64,000 bases of DNA, from contig JAQWSC010000001.1 of the NCBI GenBank assembly GCA_029243385.1, positions 45,515-109,514 on the forward strand, read 5' to 3'. The translations under genes were made by a program, and so were the position numbers. Position 1 is the stretch's first letter; the number at the start of each line of letters is the position of its first letter. Below are positions 7,683-18,082 of the stretch, piece after piece. The notes beneath the pieces were generated by a model. That model saw nothing but the letters and a program-made list of their open reading frames with translations. It was not told where the DNA came from and ran no database searches. This DNA is from Flavobacteriaceae bacterium (lineage in GTDB: Bacteria > Bacteroidota > Bacteroidia > Flavobacteriales > Flavobacteriaceae).

Positions 7683-8510
7683 ATGATTATTCACTGTAAT
7701 AGCACTCATGTAGATTGTAAAAACCCAAAAATCATGGGGATTCTGAATGTCACTCCTGACTCATTTTATGATGGGGGAAAATTCAATGATCCTACACAGA
7801 TAGTTTATCAAGTTCAAAGCATGTTGGACCATGGCGCCACATTTATTGATGTTGGAGGGTATAGTTCTCGACCGGGTGCCGATACTGTTTCGGAAAAAGA
7901 GGAGTTGAATCGAGTGATTCCAGTGATTAAACTTATTGTAGAAAATTTTCCAAAAACTCTTATTTCCATTGATACATTTCGAAGTCGAGTTGCCTACAAA
8001 GCTGTCGAATCGGGAGCTTGTATTGTAAACGATATCTCAGCAGGAAATATCGATGATGCAATGATGCATACTGTTGCCGAAATGAAAGTGCCTTATATTA
8101 TGATGCATATGCAAGGAACTCCTCAAACTATGCAAGTCCAGCCAGAATACAAACAAATTGTTTCAGAAATTGTCGCTTTTTTTGAAAAAAAACTTGAAAA
8201 GGCTACCTCTCTAGGTATTGAGGAGATGGTAATTGATCCTGGGTTTGGGTTTGGCAAAACCGTAACTCACAATTACGAAATTCTTCAAAATCTATCCGAG
8301 CTTGTTGCTATTGGCGCTCCTGTTTTGGCCGGTATTTCAAGAAAGTCCATGATTTACAAACCTTTAAACACAACACCCGAAAAAGCTTTGAACGGCACTA
8401 CGGCATTGAATATGGCAGCATTGATGAACGGAGCCCGCATTCTGCGAGTTCACGATGTTAAGGAAGCGAAAGAAACAATCACACTCTTCAATAAGCTTCA
8501 ATCGTCATAG
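7683..8510 (+). CDS. folP: Dihydropteroate synthase
   Basis: Folate synthesis: joins p-aminobenzoate to the dihydropterin pyrophosphate (cytoplasm). The 275-residue TIM-barrel has the expected blocks: GILNVTPDSFYDGGKF near residue 20, DVGGYSSRPGA near 59, SIDTFRS near 97, DPGFGFGKT near 184 and GISRKSMI near 218. The start at 7683 gives MIIHCNSTHVDC before the first block, a normal length. cdaA follows 36 bp downstream on the same strand, a pairing that recurs in Bacteroidetes. Confidence 0.95.
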   Translation: MIIHCNSTHVDCKNPKIMGILNVTPDSFYDGGKFNDPTQIVYQVQSMLDHGATFIDVGGYSSRPGADTVSEKEELNRVIPVIKLIVENFPKTLISIDTFRSRVAYKAVESGACIVNDISAGNIDDAMMHTVAEMKVPYIMMHMQGTPQTMQVQPEYKQIVSEIVAFFEKKLEKATSLGIEEMVIDPGFGFGKTVTHNYEILQNLSELVAIGAPVLAGISRKSMIYKPLNTTPEKALNGTTALNMAALMNGARILRVHDVKEAKETITLFNKLQSS

Positions 8511-8546
8511 CCATTTTTTTTATGTATTTTTAGAAAAAATTTACCG

Positions 8547-9332
8547 TTGGGAAAATTCGACTTTTTAGAGCTAAGCATTATCGACATTATCGATGTGGTG
8601 TTGGTTGCCATCCTTCTTTATTACGTTTACCGACTTGTAAGAGGCACTGCAGCCATTAAAATTTTTATTGGAATTGTCATTATCTACTTAATTTGGAAAT
8701 TGACAGATGCGCTGAACATGGACGTGTTGAGTAATATCCTCGGTAAGTTTATCAGTGTAGGGGTTTTTGCGCTAATTGTTGTTTTTCAACAAGAAATCCG
8801 CAAATTTTTACTCCTTCTCGGTTCTCCCAAACTGTCCAATCGTAAAAGTGTGGTACGTTATTTGAATTTTTTCAAAGGGAGTTCCATGGCTTTGGAAGTT
8901 GATAGCGACATGCTTATTGATGCTTGTAATACTTTGGGACAAAATAAAACCGGAGCGCTTATTATTTTGGAGCGTAACAACGACCTTGACTTTGTAAAAG
9001 GTTCTGGAGATCCTGTATCGTTAAAAGCTTCAATCCCTGTCATTGAAAGTATTTTCTTTAAAAACAGTCCGTTACACGATGGTGCTATTATCATTGAAGG
9101 AGACACCATTACGGCTACTCGAGTGGTGCTTCCTGTATCTGATAACAAACAAATTCCAGCTCGTTTTGGACTAAGACATCGTGCGGCTATCGGAATTACC
9201 GAAAAAACAGATGCTTTAGCGTTGGTGGTTTCGGAAGAAACAGGAGGGATTTCTTATATCAAAAATGGAGAGTTTTCGTATTTTAAAGATCATGATGCTC
9301 TAAAAAAAATCCTGGCGGAAGATTTGTCTTAG
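8547..9332 (+). CDS. cdaA: Diadenylate cyclase CdaA (c-di-AMP synthase)
   Basis: Makes the second messenger c-di-AMP from two ATP at the inner membrane. The 261-residue protein has three N-terminal helices (residues ~10-90) followed by the DAC catalytic domain with SPLHDGAIII (DGA motif, about 175) and FGLRHRAAIG (RHR motif, about 207). The start is a TTG at 8547, chosen because the family's N-terminus (KFDFLELSIIDIIDVVLVAILLYYVY-like) begins there and no in-frame ATG is nearby. A cdaR-type regulator is not next to it. Its TAG stop overlaps the stop of the convergent ABC exporter by 4 bp. Confidence 0.93.
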   Translation: MGKFDFLELSIIDIIDVVLVAILLYYVYRLVRGTAAIKIFIGIVIIYLIWKLTDALNMDVLSNILGKFISVGVFALIVVFQQEIRKFLLLLGSPKLSNRKSVVRYLNFFKGSSMALEVDSDMLIDACNTLGQNKTGALIILERNNDLDFVKGSGDPVSLKASIPVIESIFFKNSPLHDGAIIIEGDTITATRVVLPVSDNKQIPARFGLRHRAAIGITEKTDALALVVSEETGGISYIKNGEFSYFKDHDALKKILAEDLS

Positions 9333-11104
9333 GCAACCGACTCTTCTTTTAAAAACTGGACTTCGTACAGCTTTTTATACAAGCCATCTTTTACTTGCAA
9401 CAATTGCTCATGAGTACCTGTTTCAACAATTTTTCCTTTGTCCAAAACAATAATTTTGTCAGCATTTTGAACGGTTACCAATCGATGTGCGATGATTACA
9501 GAAGTTTTTCCTTCTGTAATCTTATTCATTGCACTTTGAATTAATTCTTCGGAATTGGTGTCAATTGAAGAAGTGGCTTCATCCAAAACCAACAAAGCAG
9601 GATGGCTAACATAGGCTCGTAAAAAAGCAATTAATTGACGTTGTCCAGATGAAAGCATAATACCTCTTTCTTTGACGTTGTAGTCATATCCTCCAGGCAA
9701 ACTCATTATAAATTCATGAACCCCAATACGTTTTGCTGCATCAATCACTTGAGCCTTAGTAATGGATTCGTCCCAAAGAGTGATATTATTTAAAATGGTG
9801 TCGGCAAACAAAAACACATCTTGCAACACAACAGCCATTTGTGAGCGTAAAAAAGACAACTCATAGGAAGAAATTGGCGCATTGTCTAGATAGATATTTC
9901 CTGAATTTATTTCATAAAAACGATTCAACACGTTGATAAGAGTTGTTTTGCCTGATCCCGTAGCTCCAACAATGGCTAGAGTTTGTCCAGGGGCTACTTC
10001 AAATGATATTTTTTTCAATACCGGCTCATCGGATTTGTATGAAAATTCTACATTGTCAAACCTAAGGTGTCCTTTGATTTCTTTGGGTTGATTCTCTCCC
10101 TGATTGGCAATAATGCTTTGAGTGTCCAAAATAGTAAATACACGATTGGCAGCAATCATTCCCATTTGAAGAGTATTGAATTTATCCGCTATTTGACGGA
10201 GCGGACGAAACAACATTTGCGACATCTGGATAAACAAAAATATGGTTCCTAACGAAATATCGGTAGTCTGAGCAACAACGTTCATCCCTCCAAACCAAAC
10301 AATTAGCCCAACCGTAACGGAAGTGGAAAGTTCAGCAATGGGAAAGAAAATAGAGTTGTACCACACCGTTTTTAACCACGCTTTTTTATGTCGTTCGTTG
10401 ATTTCTTTAAATTTCTGGTATTCAATTCGTTCACGCGTAAAAAGCTGAACTATTTTCATTCCCGTTATACGTTCTTGAACAAACGAATTTAAATTGGCAA
10501 CTTGGGTTCTTACATCATCAAAAGCTTTTTTCATTGCCTTTTGAAACTTGCGAGTCGCAAACAAAATAAAAGGCAATACCAAAAAAACGAGCAATGACAA
10601 CTCCCAACTTACGGCCAACATAACAATGATTACCAATAACATTTTTAACAAATCGGCAACAATCATAAACAATCCTTGACTGAAAATACTGGCAATAGTT
10701 TCGATGTCACTAACCGCACGCGTTACCAATCGTCCTACGGCCGAAGTATCGTAATAGGCCATCTTAAAACGAACCATGTGTTTGAAAAGACGAATTCTGA
10801 TATCTCTAATCACTTGTTGCCCTAACCAATTGGCATAATAAATAAACGAAAATTGAAAAATGACTTCCAAAAGTAAGGTTCCCAACATGAATGAAATCAT
10901 CAAAACCAACCCTTCGTAATCCTTAAGTGTGATATAGTCATCTACCGTTATTTTCAACAAATATGGCGTAAGCGTCGAGAATGCTGAAAGTAAAATAGCC
11001 GCAAGCATCACAAAAACAAATGTCCCTCGGTAAGGGCGAACATAAGCCATGAGTCGCCTCAACAATACGGTATCTAAAATTTGCCCTTGCCCTTTGTTAG
11101 CCAT
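9329..11104 (-). CDS. ABC exporter, fused permease-ATPase (MsbA/MDR type)
   Basis: A 591-residue half-transporter expected to work as a homodimer in the inner membrane. Six helices occupy residues ~20-310; the nucleotide-binding domain has Walker A GATGSGKTT (about 381), the Q-loop VVLQDVFLF, signature LSSGQRQL (about 482), Walker B LLVLDEATSSID (about 507) and the switch His in IIAHRL (about 537). Substrate is not predictable; lipid or drug export are the common assignments for this group. The ATG at 11104 overlaps the truA stop by 8 bp, so it is translationally linked to truA. Confidence 0.9.
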   Translation of the reverse strand: MANKGQGQILDTVLLRRLMAYVRPYRGTFVFVMLAAILLSAFSTLTPYLLKITVDDYITLKDYEGLVLMISFMLGTLLLEVIFQFSFIYYANWLGQQVIRDIRIRLFKHMVRFKMAYYDTSAVGRLVTRAVSDIETIASIFSQGLFMIVADLLKMLLVIIVMLAVSWELSLLVFLVLPFILFATRKFQKAMKKAFDDVRTQVANLNSFVQERITGMKIVQLFTRERIEYQKFKEINERHKKAWLKTVWYNSIFFPIAELSTSVTVGLIVWFGGMNVVAQTTDISLGTIFLFIQMSQMLFRPLRQIADKFNTLQMGMIAANRVFTILDTQSIIANQGENQPKEIKGHLRFDNVEFSYKSDEPVLKKISFEVAPGQTLAIVGATGSGKTTLINVLNRFYEINSGNIYLDNAPISSYELSFLRSQMAVVLQDVFLFADTILNNITLWDESITKAQVIDAAKRIGVHEFIMSLPGGYDYNVKERGIMLSSGQRQLIAFLRAYVSHPALLVLDEATSSIDTNSEELIQSAMNKITEGKTSVIIAHRLVTVQNADKIIVLDKGKIVETGTHEQLLQVKDGLYKKLYEVQFLKEESVA

Positions 11105-11852
11105 GAGTTTTTATTAATTCGTTAGGATATCCTACTTCGGTAAGATACAAACCATGAGCGGGAACAGAAAATCCAGCACTGCTTCGATCTTGACTCTCTA
11201 GTACTTCTTGAAGATGAGTGACAGGATGCTTACCCTGTCCGATTTCTAAAAGGGTTCCCACAACAGCGCGCACCATATTGCGCAAAAAACGATTAGCAGT
11301 AATCGTAAAAACGCTATACTCGTTATGAGATTTCCAATTTGCCTTGGTGATGTTGCATTCAAAAGTTGAAACGTCGGTATTGCTTTTTGAAAAACATTTA
11401 AAATCTTGATGATGCAACAACAAATCAGCTGCTTGGTTCATAATATCAAAATCAACATTGGATTTCAAACGATAAGCGAACGGTTCCAAAAAAGGGTTTT
11501 TAGACTCATAAACCCAATACTCATATGTACGATAAATGGCATCAAAACGGCTGTGCGCGCTATCAGATACCTGAAACAACTTTTTAATTACGATATCTTT
11601 TGGAAGCATTGCATTCATTCTAAAAACAAAATCTGAAGCATCATCGAATTTGTAATTGGTATCGAAATGAGCATACATTTGTTTGGCATGTACTCCTGTA
11701 TCTGTTCTTCCAGCTCCCATAATAGATACAGCTTCATTAAGCAAAATCGACATCGAAGCCTCTACAACCTGCTGCACCGTTTCTGCATTGGGTTGCCGTT
11801 GCCACCCATGATATTGAGTTCCACGATAAGCTATTTCTAAAAAAAATCGCAA
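11097..11852 (-). CDS. truA: tRNA pseudouridine synthase A
   Basis: Converts U38-U40 of tRNA anticodon arms to pseudouridine. The 251-residue protein starts with the family block FLEIAYRGTQYHGWQRQ and carries the catalytic Asp in GAGRTDTGVHA (about residue 51), then the NRFLRNMVRAVVGTLLEIG block near 190. The start is TTG at 11852; no in-frame ATG exists upstream, and the position agrees with a good promoter 20 bp upstream. The downstream ABC exporter overlaps its 3' end. Confidence 0.93.
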   Translation of the reverse strand: MRFFLEIAYRGTQYHGWQRQPNAETVQQVVEASMSILLNEAVSIMGAGRTDTGVHAKQMYAHFDTNYKFDDASDFVFRMNAMLPKDIVIKKLFQVSDSAHSRFDAIYRTYEYWVYESKNPFLEPFAYRLKSNVDFDIMNQAADLLLHHQDFKCFSKSNTDVSTFECNITKANWKSHNEYSVFTITANRFLRNMVRAVVGTLLEIGQGKHPVTHLQEVLESQDRSSAGFSVPAHGLYLTEVGYPNELIKTHG

Positions 11853-11878
11853 TAGAAAACGTATGTTTGTTAATTCAA

Positions 11879-11907
11879 CAAAGATACCTTTTAATTAAAA
11901 AAACCAA
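11879..11907 (-). promoter_or_regulatory. Promoter of truA
   Basis: On the minus strand TTG (11907-11905), an 18-nt spacer and TATCTTTG (11886-11879) form one of the best Bacteroidetes-type promoters in the window. The -7 box ends 26 bp before the TTG start codon of truA. Confidence 0.7.
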
Positions 11908-11919
11908 TGCTATTGTTTC

Positions 11920-12426
11920 ATGAAAAAAATTCTACTTCTTTCAGACACACATAGCCACATGGATGAGCGTATTATTAGTTACGCAAAGAAAGCCGATGAA
12001 GTTTGGCATGCGGGCGACATTGGAGATTTGTCAGTAACCGATGCTTTAGAAAAAATCGCACCCCTACGAGCTGTGTTTGGAAATATTGACAATGCTAAAA
12101 TTCGAACGGTCTTTCCATTATTTAATGCCTTCAAATGCGAGAAGGTTTCGGTGCTAATTACACACATAGGAGGTACACCAAAACGCTACGCTAAAGGAGT
12201 GAAAGAACAATTGGATATGCACAAACCCAAATTATTTATTTGCGGTCACTCCCACATCCTTAAAGTTCAATTTGATTCCAAAAATCAGATGCTATATATG
12301 AATCCAGGAGCAGCTGGCAGATCTGGATTTCACAAAGTCCGAACCCTGCTTCGATTTGTCATTGACGGTAATGATATAAAAGACTTGGAGATCATAGAAT
12401 TGGGGAGCCGAAGTCAAAGCAATTAA
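11920..12426 (+). CDS. YfcE/MJ0936-type metallophosphoesterase
   Basis: A 168-residue calcineurin-like phosphodiesterase with the usual metal motifs: LLSDTHSH near residue 6, HAGDIGD near 31, FGNIDN near 55, THIGG near 82, and FICGHSHILK near 114. The compact single domain matches the YfcE group, which cleaves simple phosphodiesters in vitro; the natural substrate is not known. Divergent from truA with 67 bp between the start codons; a TATGTTTG sequence at 11862-11869 is a possible -7 box for it but lacks a -33 partner. Confidence 0.87.
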   Translation: MKKILLLSDTHSHMDERIISYAKKADEVWHAGDIGDLSVTDALEKIAPLRAVFGNIDNAKIRTVFPLFNAFKCEKVSVLITHIGGTPKRYAKGVKEQLDMHKPKLFICGHSHILKVQFDSKNQMLYMNPGAAGRSGFHKVRTLLRFVIDGNDIKDLEIIELGSRSQSN

Positions 12427-12508
12427 AAGCAATTTCAGTTGTTAATAAACACGGTATAATTGTGTTGCGAACTCTCAAATAAATTTACACATTTCGATTC
12501 CCTTTGCG

Positions 12509-12516
12509 TATCTTTG
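12509..12516 (+). promoter_or_regulatory. -7 promoter box for purL
   Basis: TATCTTTG matches TAnnTTTG and lies 33 bp before the purL ATG. There is no convincing -33 TTG; a TTTCG stretch is at about the right distance. Confidence 0.5.
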
Positions 12517-12549
12517 AAACTGCTATACAAACCATAATATTTCCAAACT

Positions 12550-15500
12550 ATGATCCTCTTTTTTGGTGACAGAAATCAACGAATCTTTGCTGTTCAATCC
12601 GATTCCAAACTTGATGCCTCAACCATTGAAAAGCTCGAATGGCTGTTCGGTGGTTTCCCTTATATACATTCCCAAACTATCGAAAGTGAGTTTGTAGGCC
12701 CTAGAAAAACAATGATTACGCCTTGGAGTACCAACGCCGTTGAAATTACCCAAAATATGGGAATTAAAGGATTGATTCGAATCGAACAATTTGTTACTTT
12801 TTACAAGGAATTTGATCCCATGCTATTGGAGCAATACAACACGTTGGATCAAACTATTTTTGAGGTCAACATTCAACCCGAATCTATTCTTGAAATCGAA
12901 GACATAGGAGTATACAACCAGCAGGAAGGTCTTGCGCTCAACGACGAAGAAGTTGCTTATTTAGAAGCTTTGTCCGTACGGCTCAATCGTAAACTTACTG
13001 ATTCTGAAGTTTTTGGATTTTCTCAGGTCAATTCCGAGCATTGTCGTCACAAAATTTTTAATGGAACGTTTGTAATTGACGGTCAAGAAAAACCCGCTTC
13101 TCTTTTCAAGCTTATCAAAAAAACCGCCGCCGAAAATCCAAACGATATTGTCTCGGCTTACAAAGACAATGTGGCTTTTGTAAAAGGCCCTGTTGTTGAA
13201 CAATTTGCACCCGAACGCCCAGATATTCCTTCCTATTTTAAAAAATCAGATTTTGAATCAGTGATTTCTTTGAAAGCAGAGACTCATAATTTTCCAACAA
13301 CGGTAGAGCCCTTTAATGGAGCTGCCACAGGTTCGGGAGGTGAAATTCGAGATCGTCTCGCAGGAGGAATTGGCTCACTGCCTTTGGCAGGAACTGCTGT
13401 GTATATGACAGCCTATTCTCGATTAGAAAACAACCGCCCATGGGAACGAATGAAAGAACGCGATTGGCTTTATCAAACTCCCATGGATATTTTAATAAAA
13501 GCCTCCAACGGAGCCTCTGATTTTGGAAACAAGTTTGGTCAACCGCTTATTTCGGGTTCTGTTTTTACTTTTGAACACGAAGAAAATTCCAAAAAAGTGG
13601 GCTTTGACAAAGTTATCATGCTAGCAGGCGGAATAGGATATGGAAAGGCCAACCAAAGTCTTAAAAACACGCCACAAAAGAATGATAAAATTGTCATCCT
13701 TGGAGGAGAAAATTATCGAATTGGAATGGGTGGAGCCGCAGTTTCTTCAGCCGACACGGGTAAATTTAGTAGTGGAATCGAGCTCAATGCTGTTCAACGA
13801 TCCAACCCTGAAATGCAAAAACGAGTTGCCAATGCCATTCGAGGTATGGTGGAGTCAAAAGAAAACCCCATCGTCTCTATTCACGATCATGGAGCGGGTG
13901 GTCATTTGAACTGCCTTTCGGAACTGGTCGAAGAAACAGGAGGTGAAATCAATTTGGATAAATTACCCGTTGGTGACCCTACCCTTTCGGATAAAGAAAT
14001 TATTGGAAACGAATCTCAGGAAAGAATGGGAATCGTTATAAGCGAATCTGACATAGAAACCCTCAAAAAGGTGGCCGAACGCGAACGCGCCCCCTTTTAC
14101 GAAGTTGGAACAGTAACTGACGATGATCGCTTTTTGATAACCTCTAAAAAACGAAATACAACTCCCATGAATTTGGCGCTTTCTGATATGTTCGGAAGCT
14201 CTCCCAAAACCATCATGGAAGACCAGACTGCTTCTCCGAATTATACAAAGGTTAGTATCAGCAATCACAACATCTATGAGCTTACAGAACAGTTGTTACA
14301 ATTGGAGGCTGTGGGATCCAAAGACTGGCTCACTAATAAAGTAGATCGATGTGTAACAGGAAGAGTCGCCAAGCAACAAACTGCTGGTCCGCTTCAATTG
14401 CCACTAAACAATTGCGGTGTTATGTCATTGGACTACAACGGAAAGCAAGGAGTAGCAACCTCAATTGGACACGCTCCAGTAAGTGCTCTTATCGACTCCA
14501 AAGCTGGGAGTCGGATTGCTATTACCGAGTCGCTAACCAATTTGGTTTGGGCTCCCTTAGAAAAAGGATTGCAATCAGTTACTTTATCCGCCAACTGGAT
14601 GTGGCCTTGTAACAATGCAGGCGAAGATGCCCGCTTGTACGAGGCGGTTGAAGCTTGCTCTGATTTTGCAATTGCATTGGGGATTAATATTCCCACAGGG
14701 AAAGACTCTCTTTCAATGAAACAAAAATATCCGAACGACGAAGTCATCGCGCCGGGAACTGTAATTATATCTGCAGCTGGACATTGTAATGACCTCACCA
14801 ATGTTATAGAGCCTGTTTTACAAAAAGAAAAACAATCTATATATTACATCAACTTTTCTCAGGATACCTACAAATTGGGAGGGTCGTCTTTGGGGCAAAT
14901 TTTAGGACAAGTAGGCGCTGAAACTCCCGATGTAAAAGATGCTGAATTTGTTAAAAATGCTTTCGATACCATTCAACAACTCATTCAAAAAAATACTGTT
15001 TTGGCCGGACATGATGTAGGCTCGGGTGGATTGATCACTACATTGTTAGAAATGTGTTTTGCTGACAATCAGTTAGGAGCAACACTGGATCTATCATCCA
15101 TAAAAGCTCCTGATTTGACCCACCTACTGTTTAGTGAAAATATGGGGATTGTTTTTCAAGCAGACGCTGCTGCAGAAGAGCTATTAAACCAGCACTTTAT
15201 TCCTTTTCACAAAATTGGAACTGTTACTGAGAGCAACGTGTTATCCATTCAATATTTTGAAGAACAACTAGAATTTGACATCGCCAAGTATCGAGATATT
15301 TGGCACAAAACTTCTTATTTATTGGATCAAAAGCAAAGCGGAGCGATAAAAGCTAAAGAACGTTTTGAGAATTACAAACACCAAAGACTTTCTTTCAAGT
15401 TCCCTTCGTCCTTTGACGGAAAGCGACCCCAAATTCCTACAGGTCAAAAAATCAAAGCTGCAGTCATTCGAGAAAAGGGTAGTAACTCGGAACGCGAAAT

Positions 15501-16197
15501 GGCTTATATGATGGATCTTGCTGGTTTTGAGGTAAAAGATGTTCATATGACCGATTTGATTTCGGGAAGAGAAACCTTAGAGGATGTTCAGCTCATTGTT
15601 GCTGTTGGTGGGTTTTCCAACTCCGATGTATTGGGATCGGCCAAAGGCTGGGCAGGGGCTTTTAAATACAATGCTAAAGCCCGAAACTCGCTCCAAAAAT
15701 TCTTTGAAAGAACAGACACTTTGTCTTTGGGCGTTTGTAACGGCTGCCAGTTATTTATGGAACTCGGACTTCTCCATCCTAATGATGAGGAAAAACCCAA
15801 AATGCTACACAATGATTCTCGCAAGTTTGAATGTACTTTTACATCAGTAACTATTCCACAAAACAATTCGGTAATGCTTCAAAACTTATCAGGAAGCACA
15901 CTTGGAATTTGGGCGGCTCACGGAGAAGGGAAATTTCATTTACCAAAAAACGAAAATCATTACAAGATTGTTGGAAAATACACGTACGATTCCTATCCTT
16001 CGAATCCCAATGGCTCTGATTACAATACAGCCATGCTTTCTAGTAATGACGGAAGACATTTGGTCATGATGCCTCACTTGGAGCGATCGATTTTTCCTTG
16101 GAACTGGGGACACTATCCCAACGAACGAAAAAACGATGAATTGTCCCCATGGATTCAGGTATTTATAGACGCTGAAATGTGGTGTAAAAATCACTAA
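12550..16197 (+). CDS. purL: Phosphoribosylformylglycinamidine synthase, single-chain type
   Basis: Fourth step of purine synthesis: FGAR plus glutamine and ATP gives FGAM. At 1215 residues it is the long, fused form with an N-terminal PurS-like region, a linker, two AIRS-like synthetase halves and a C-terminal class I glutamine amidotransferase. Key blocks: NSEHCRHKIF near residue 160, the ATP/metal region AETHNFPTTVEPFNGAATGSGG near 243, HDHGAGGHLN near 445, VGSGGL near 825, and the amidotransferase nucleophile Cys in LGVCNGCQLF near 1062. Length and motif order are normal for the family, with no break. It is followed 69 bp later by the fatty-acid cluster, probably a separate unit. Confidence 0.97.
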   Translation: MILFFGDRNQRIFAVQSDSKLDASTIEKLEWLFGGFPYIHSQTIESEFVGPRKTMITPWSTNAVEITQNMGIKGLIRIEQFVTFYKEFDPMLLEQYNTLDQTIFEVNIQPESILEIEDIGVYNQQEGLALNDEEVAYLEALSVRLNRKLTDSEVFGFSQVNSEHCRHKIFNGTFVIDGQEKPASLFKLIKKTAAENPNDIVSAYKDNVAFVKGPVVEQFAPERPDIPSYFKKSDFESVISLKAETHNFPTTVEPFNGAATGSGGEIRDRLAGGIGSLPLAGTAVYMTAYSRLENNRPWERMKERDWLYQTPMDILIKASNGASDFGNKFGQPLISGSVFTFEHEENSKKVGFDKVIMLAGGIGYGKANQSLKNTPQKNDKIVILGGENYRIGMGGAAVSSADTGKFSSGIELNAVQRSNPEMQKRVANAIRGMVESKENPIVSIHDHGAGGHLNCLSELVEETGGEINLDKLPVGDPTLSDKEIIGNESQERMGIVISESDIETLKKVAERERAPFYEVGTVTDDDRFLITSKKRNTTPMNLALSDMFGSSPKTIMEDQTASPNYTKVSISNHNIYELTEQLLQLEAVGSKDWLTNKVDRCVTGRVAKQQTAGPLQLPLNNCGVMSLDYNGKQGVATSIGHAPVSALIDSKAGSRIAITESLTNLVWAPLEKGLQSVTLSANWMWPCNNAGEDARLYEAVEACSDFAIALGINIPTGKDSLSMKQKYPNDEVIAPGTVIISAAGHCNDLTNVIEPVLQKEKQSIYYINFSQDTYKLGGSSLGQILGQVGAETPDVKDAEFVKNAFDTIQQLIQKNTVLAGHDVGSGGLITTLLEMCFADNQLGATLDLSSIKAPDLTHLLFSENMGIVFQADAAAEELLNQHFIPFHKIGTVTESNVLSIQYFEEQLEFDIAKYRDIWHKTSYLLDQKQSGAIKAKERFENYKHQRLSFKFPSSFDGKRPQIPTGQKIKAAVIREKGSNSEREMAYMMDLAGFEVKDVHMTDLISGRETLEDVQLIVAVGGFSNSDVLGSAKGWAGAFKYNAKARNSLQKFFERTDTLSLGVCNGCQLFMELGLLHPNDEEKPKMLHNDSRKFECTFTSVTIPQNNSVMLQNLSGSTLGIWAAHGEGKFHLPKNENHYKIVGKYTYDSYPSNPNGSDYNTAMLSSNDGRHLVMMPHLERSIFPWNWGHYPNERKNDELSPWIQVFIDAEMWCKNH

Positions 16198-16266
16198 TAT
16201 TCGTAATTAAAGATTGTCATTAAAATTATTTGATTAAATTTATACACTATCAATATAATTTCATTT

Positions 16267-18039
16267 ATGAAACCTAGTCGAATATTTGATTTTTTAGCAC
16301 ATCAAGCTGCTCACTCCCCAATGGACAACATTTTATCCACAAAATACGAGGGGGTTTGGAAAGGAATTTCTACGCAGGAGTATTATGCCGAAGCTCAAAA
16401 AATGAGTCGTGCTCTTTTAAAACTAGGAGTCAAAGCTCAAGACAAGGTTGCTATGATTACTTCCAACAATCGAACCGAATGGTGTATCGTAGATGCAGGT
16501 ATTGCACAAATTGGCGCAATCAATGTGCCTCTTTATCCTACCATTTCTAAAGAAGACTATCAATACATTCTTAGCCACTCAGAGTCAACCTATTGTTTTG
16601 TATCTGATACTGAAATTTATGAGAAAGTCTTGGCTATTAAAGATCAAGTTTCGACTTTGAAAGAAGTTTATTCATTTGATAAAATTGACGGTTGCAAACA
16701 CTGGTCTGAACTCAAAGAATTAGGAAACGACGAGAATGATCAAGACAAAGTTGAATTACTAAAAAGTAAGGTAAAGCCCTCTGATTTGGCAACTATAATT
16801 TACACCTCAGGAACCACAGGAAAACCCAAAGGAGTGATGCTAAGCCATAACAATGTTGTCTCTAATGTGTTTGCGGCTTCTGAAAGATTGCCTCTAAAAC
16901 ACGGCGAATCGACAGCCTTAAGCTTCTTGCCCGTTTGCCATATTTACGAACGGGTACTCTTGTATATTTATTTATACAATGGTATTAGAGTTTCCTTTGC
17001 AGAGTCTATTGAAAATATCAAACAAAACCTCAACGAAAGGAAACCCGAAGTGATGAGTGCTGTCCCTCGATTGTTAGAAAAAATGTATGATTCTATCATT
17101 GGTAAGGGAGCAGACTTGACAGGTCTAAAAAAGAAATTGTTTTTTTGGGCAGTGGGACTTGGTCTTCGCTACGAGCCTTTTGGAAGAAACGGGCTTTTTT
17201 ATGAACTGCAACTCAAAATTGCTCGCAAACTTATTTTTAGTAAGTGGAAAGCGGCCTTGGGAGGCAATCTGAAGTTAATTTCTTCAGGAAGTGCTGCTTT
17301 ACAGCCACGATTGGCAAAGGTTTTTACAGCTGCAGGAATTACCATTAACGAGGGATACGGTCTTACCGAAACCTCTCCTGTGATATCTGTTAACATGCTC
17401 AAAAAAGGGTTTTACAAATTTCATACGGTAGGAAAAGTCATCGCTGGCGTTGTAATCAAAATCGCTGAAGATGGGGAAATTTTGTGCAAAGGACCCAATG
17501 TAATGATGGGGTATTACAAAGATCCAGATAAAACAAAACAAGTGATGACTGGAGAATACTTCCATACTGGCGATATTGGAATTATAGATGAAGAAGGGTT
17601 TTTACGAATTACGGATCGTAAAAAAGAAATGTTTAAAACCTCAGGAGGGAAATATATTGCTCCTCAAGTAATCGAAAACATAATGAAACAATCCCTTTTT
17701 ATTGATCAAATAATGGTTATGGGAGAAAGCGAAAAAATGCCTTCAGCCTTAGTTTTAATTAATGAGTCTTTTGTTAAAGAATGGGCACAAAAACATTCAA
17801 TAGACGTGGGCACTGATTTAAAAACCATTACTCAAAATTCCCGAGTAATCGAAAGAATTCAACAAGAAGTTGACCTATACAATGAACGACTTGGGAAATG
17901 GGAAAAAGTTAAGAAGTTTGAGTTAACTCCTACCCTATGGACTATTGATGATGGGCATCTCACACCCACAATGAAACTCAAAAGAAAATCCATACTTTCC
18001 ATCTATTCTTCCTTATATAATAAAATTTACAAAGACTAA
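16267..18039 (+). CDS. Long-chain acyl-CoA synthetase (FadD/FAA type)
   Basis: Activates fatty acids to acyl-CoA via an acyl-adenylate, feeding the beta-oxidation genes downstream. The 590-residue ANL-family enzyme has the AMP-binding loop YTSGTTGKPKGV near residue 179, the NEGYGLTET block near 360, the HTGDIG hinge region near 437 and ITDRKKEMFKTSGGKY near 452. The length and lack of a membrane anchor fit the bacterial long-chain group. It precedes marR by 98 bp, and a strong palindrome sits in that gap, so it may not share the marR promoter. Chain-length preference cannot be read from the sequence. Confidence 0.92.
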   Translation: MKPSRIFDFLAHQAAHSPMDNILSTKYEGVWKGISTQEYYAEAQKMSRALLKLGVKAQDKVAMITSNNRTEWCIVDAGIAQIGAINVPLYPTISKEDYQYILSHSESTYCFVSDTEIYEKVLAIKDQVSTLKEVYSFDKIDGCKHWSELKELGNDENDQDKVELLKSKVKPSDLATIIYTSGTTGKPKGVMLSHNNVVSNVFAASERLPLKHGESTALSFLPVCHIYERVLLYIYLYNGIRVSFAESIENIKQNLNERKPEVMSAVPRLLEKMYDSIIGKGADLTGLKKKLFFWAVGLGLRYEPFGRNGLFYELQLKIARKLIFSKWKAALGGNLKLISSGSAALQPRLAKVFTAAGITINEGYGLTETSPVISVNMLKKGFYKFHTVGKVIAGVVIKIAEDGEILCKGPNVMMGYYKDPDKTKQVMTGEYFHTGDIGIIDEEGFLRITDRKKEMFKTSGGKYIAPQVIENIMKQSLFIDQIMVMGESEKMPSALVLINESFVKEWAQKHSIDVGTDLKTITQNSRVIERIQQEVDLYNERLGKWEKVKKFELTPTLWTIDDGHLTPTMKLKRKSILSIYSSLYNKIYKD

Positions 18040-18082
18040 TTTCAAATTTTATAAAAGCTATTTTTTGCAAATATTCTTTTCG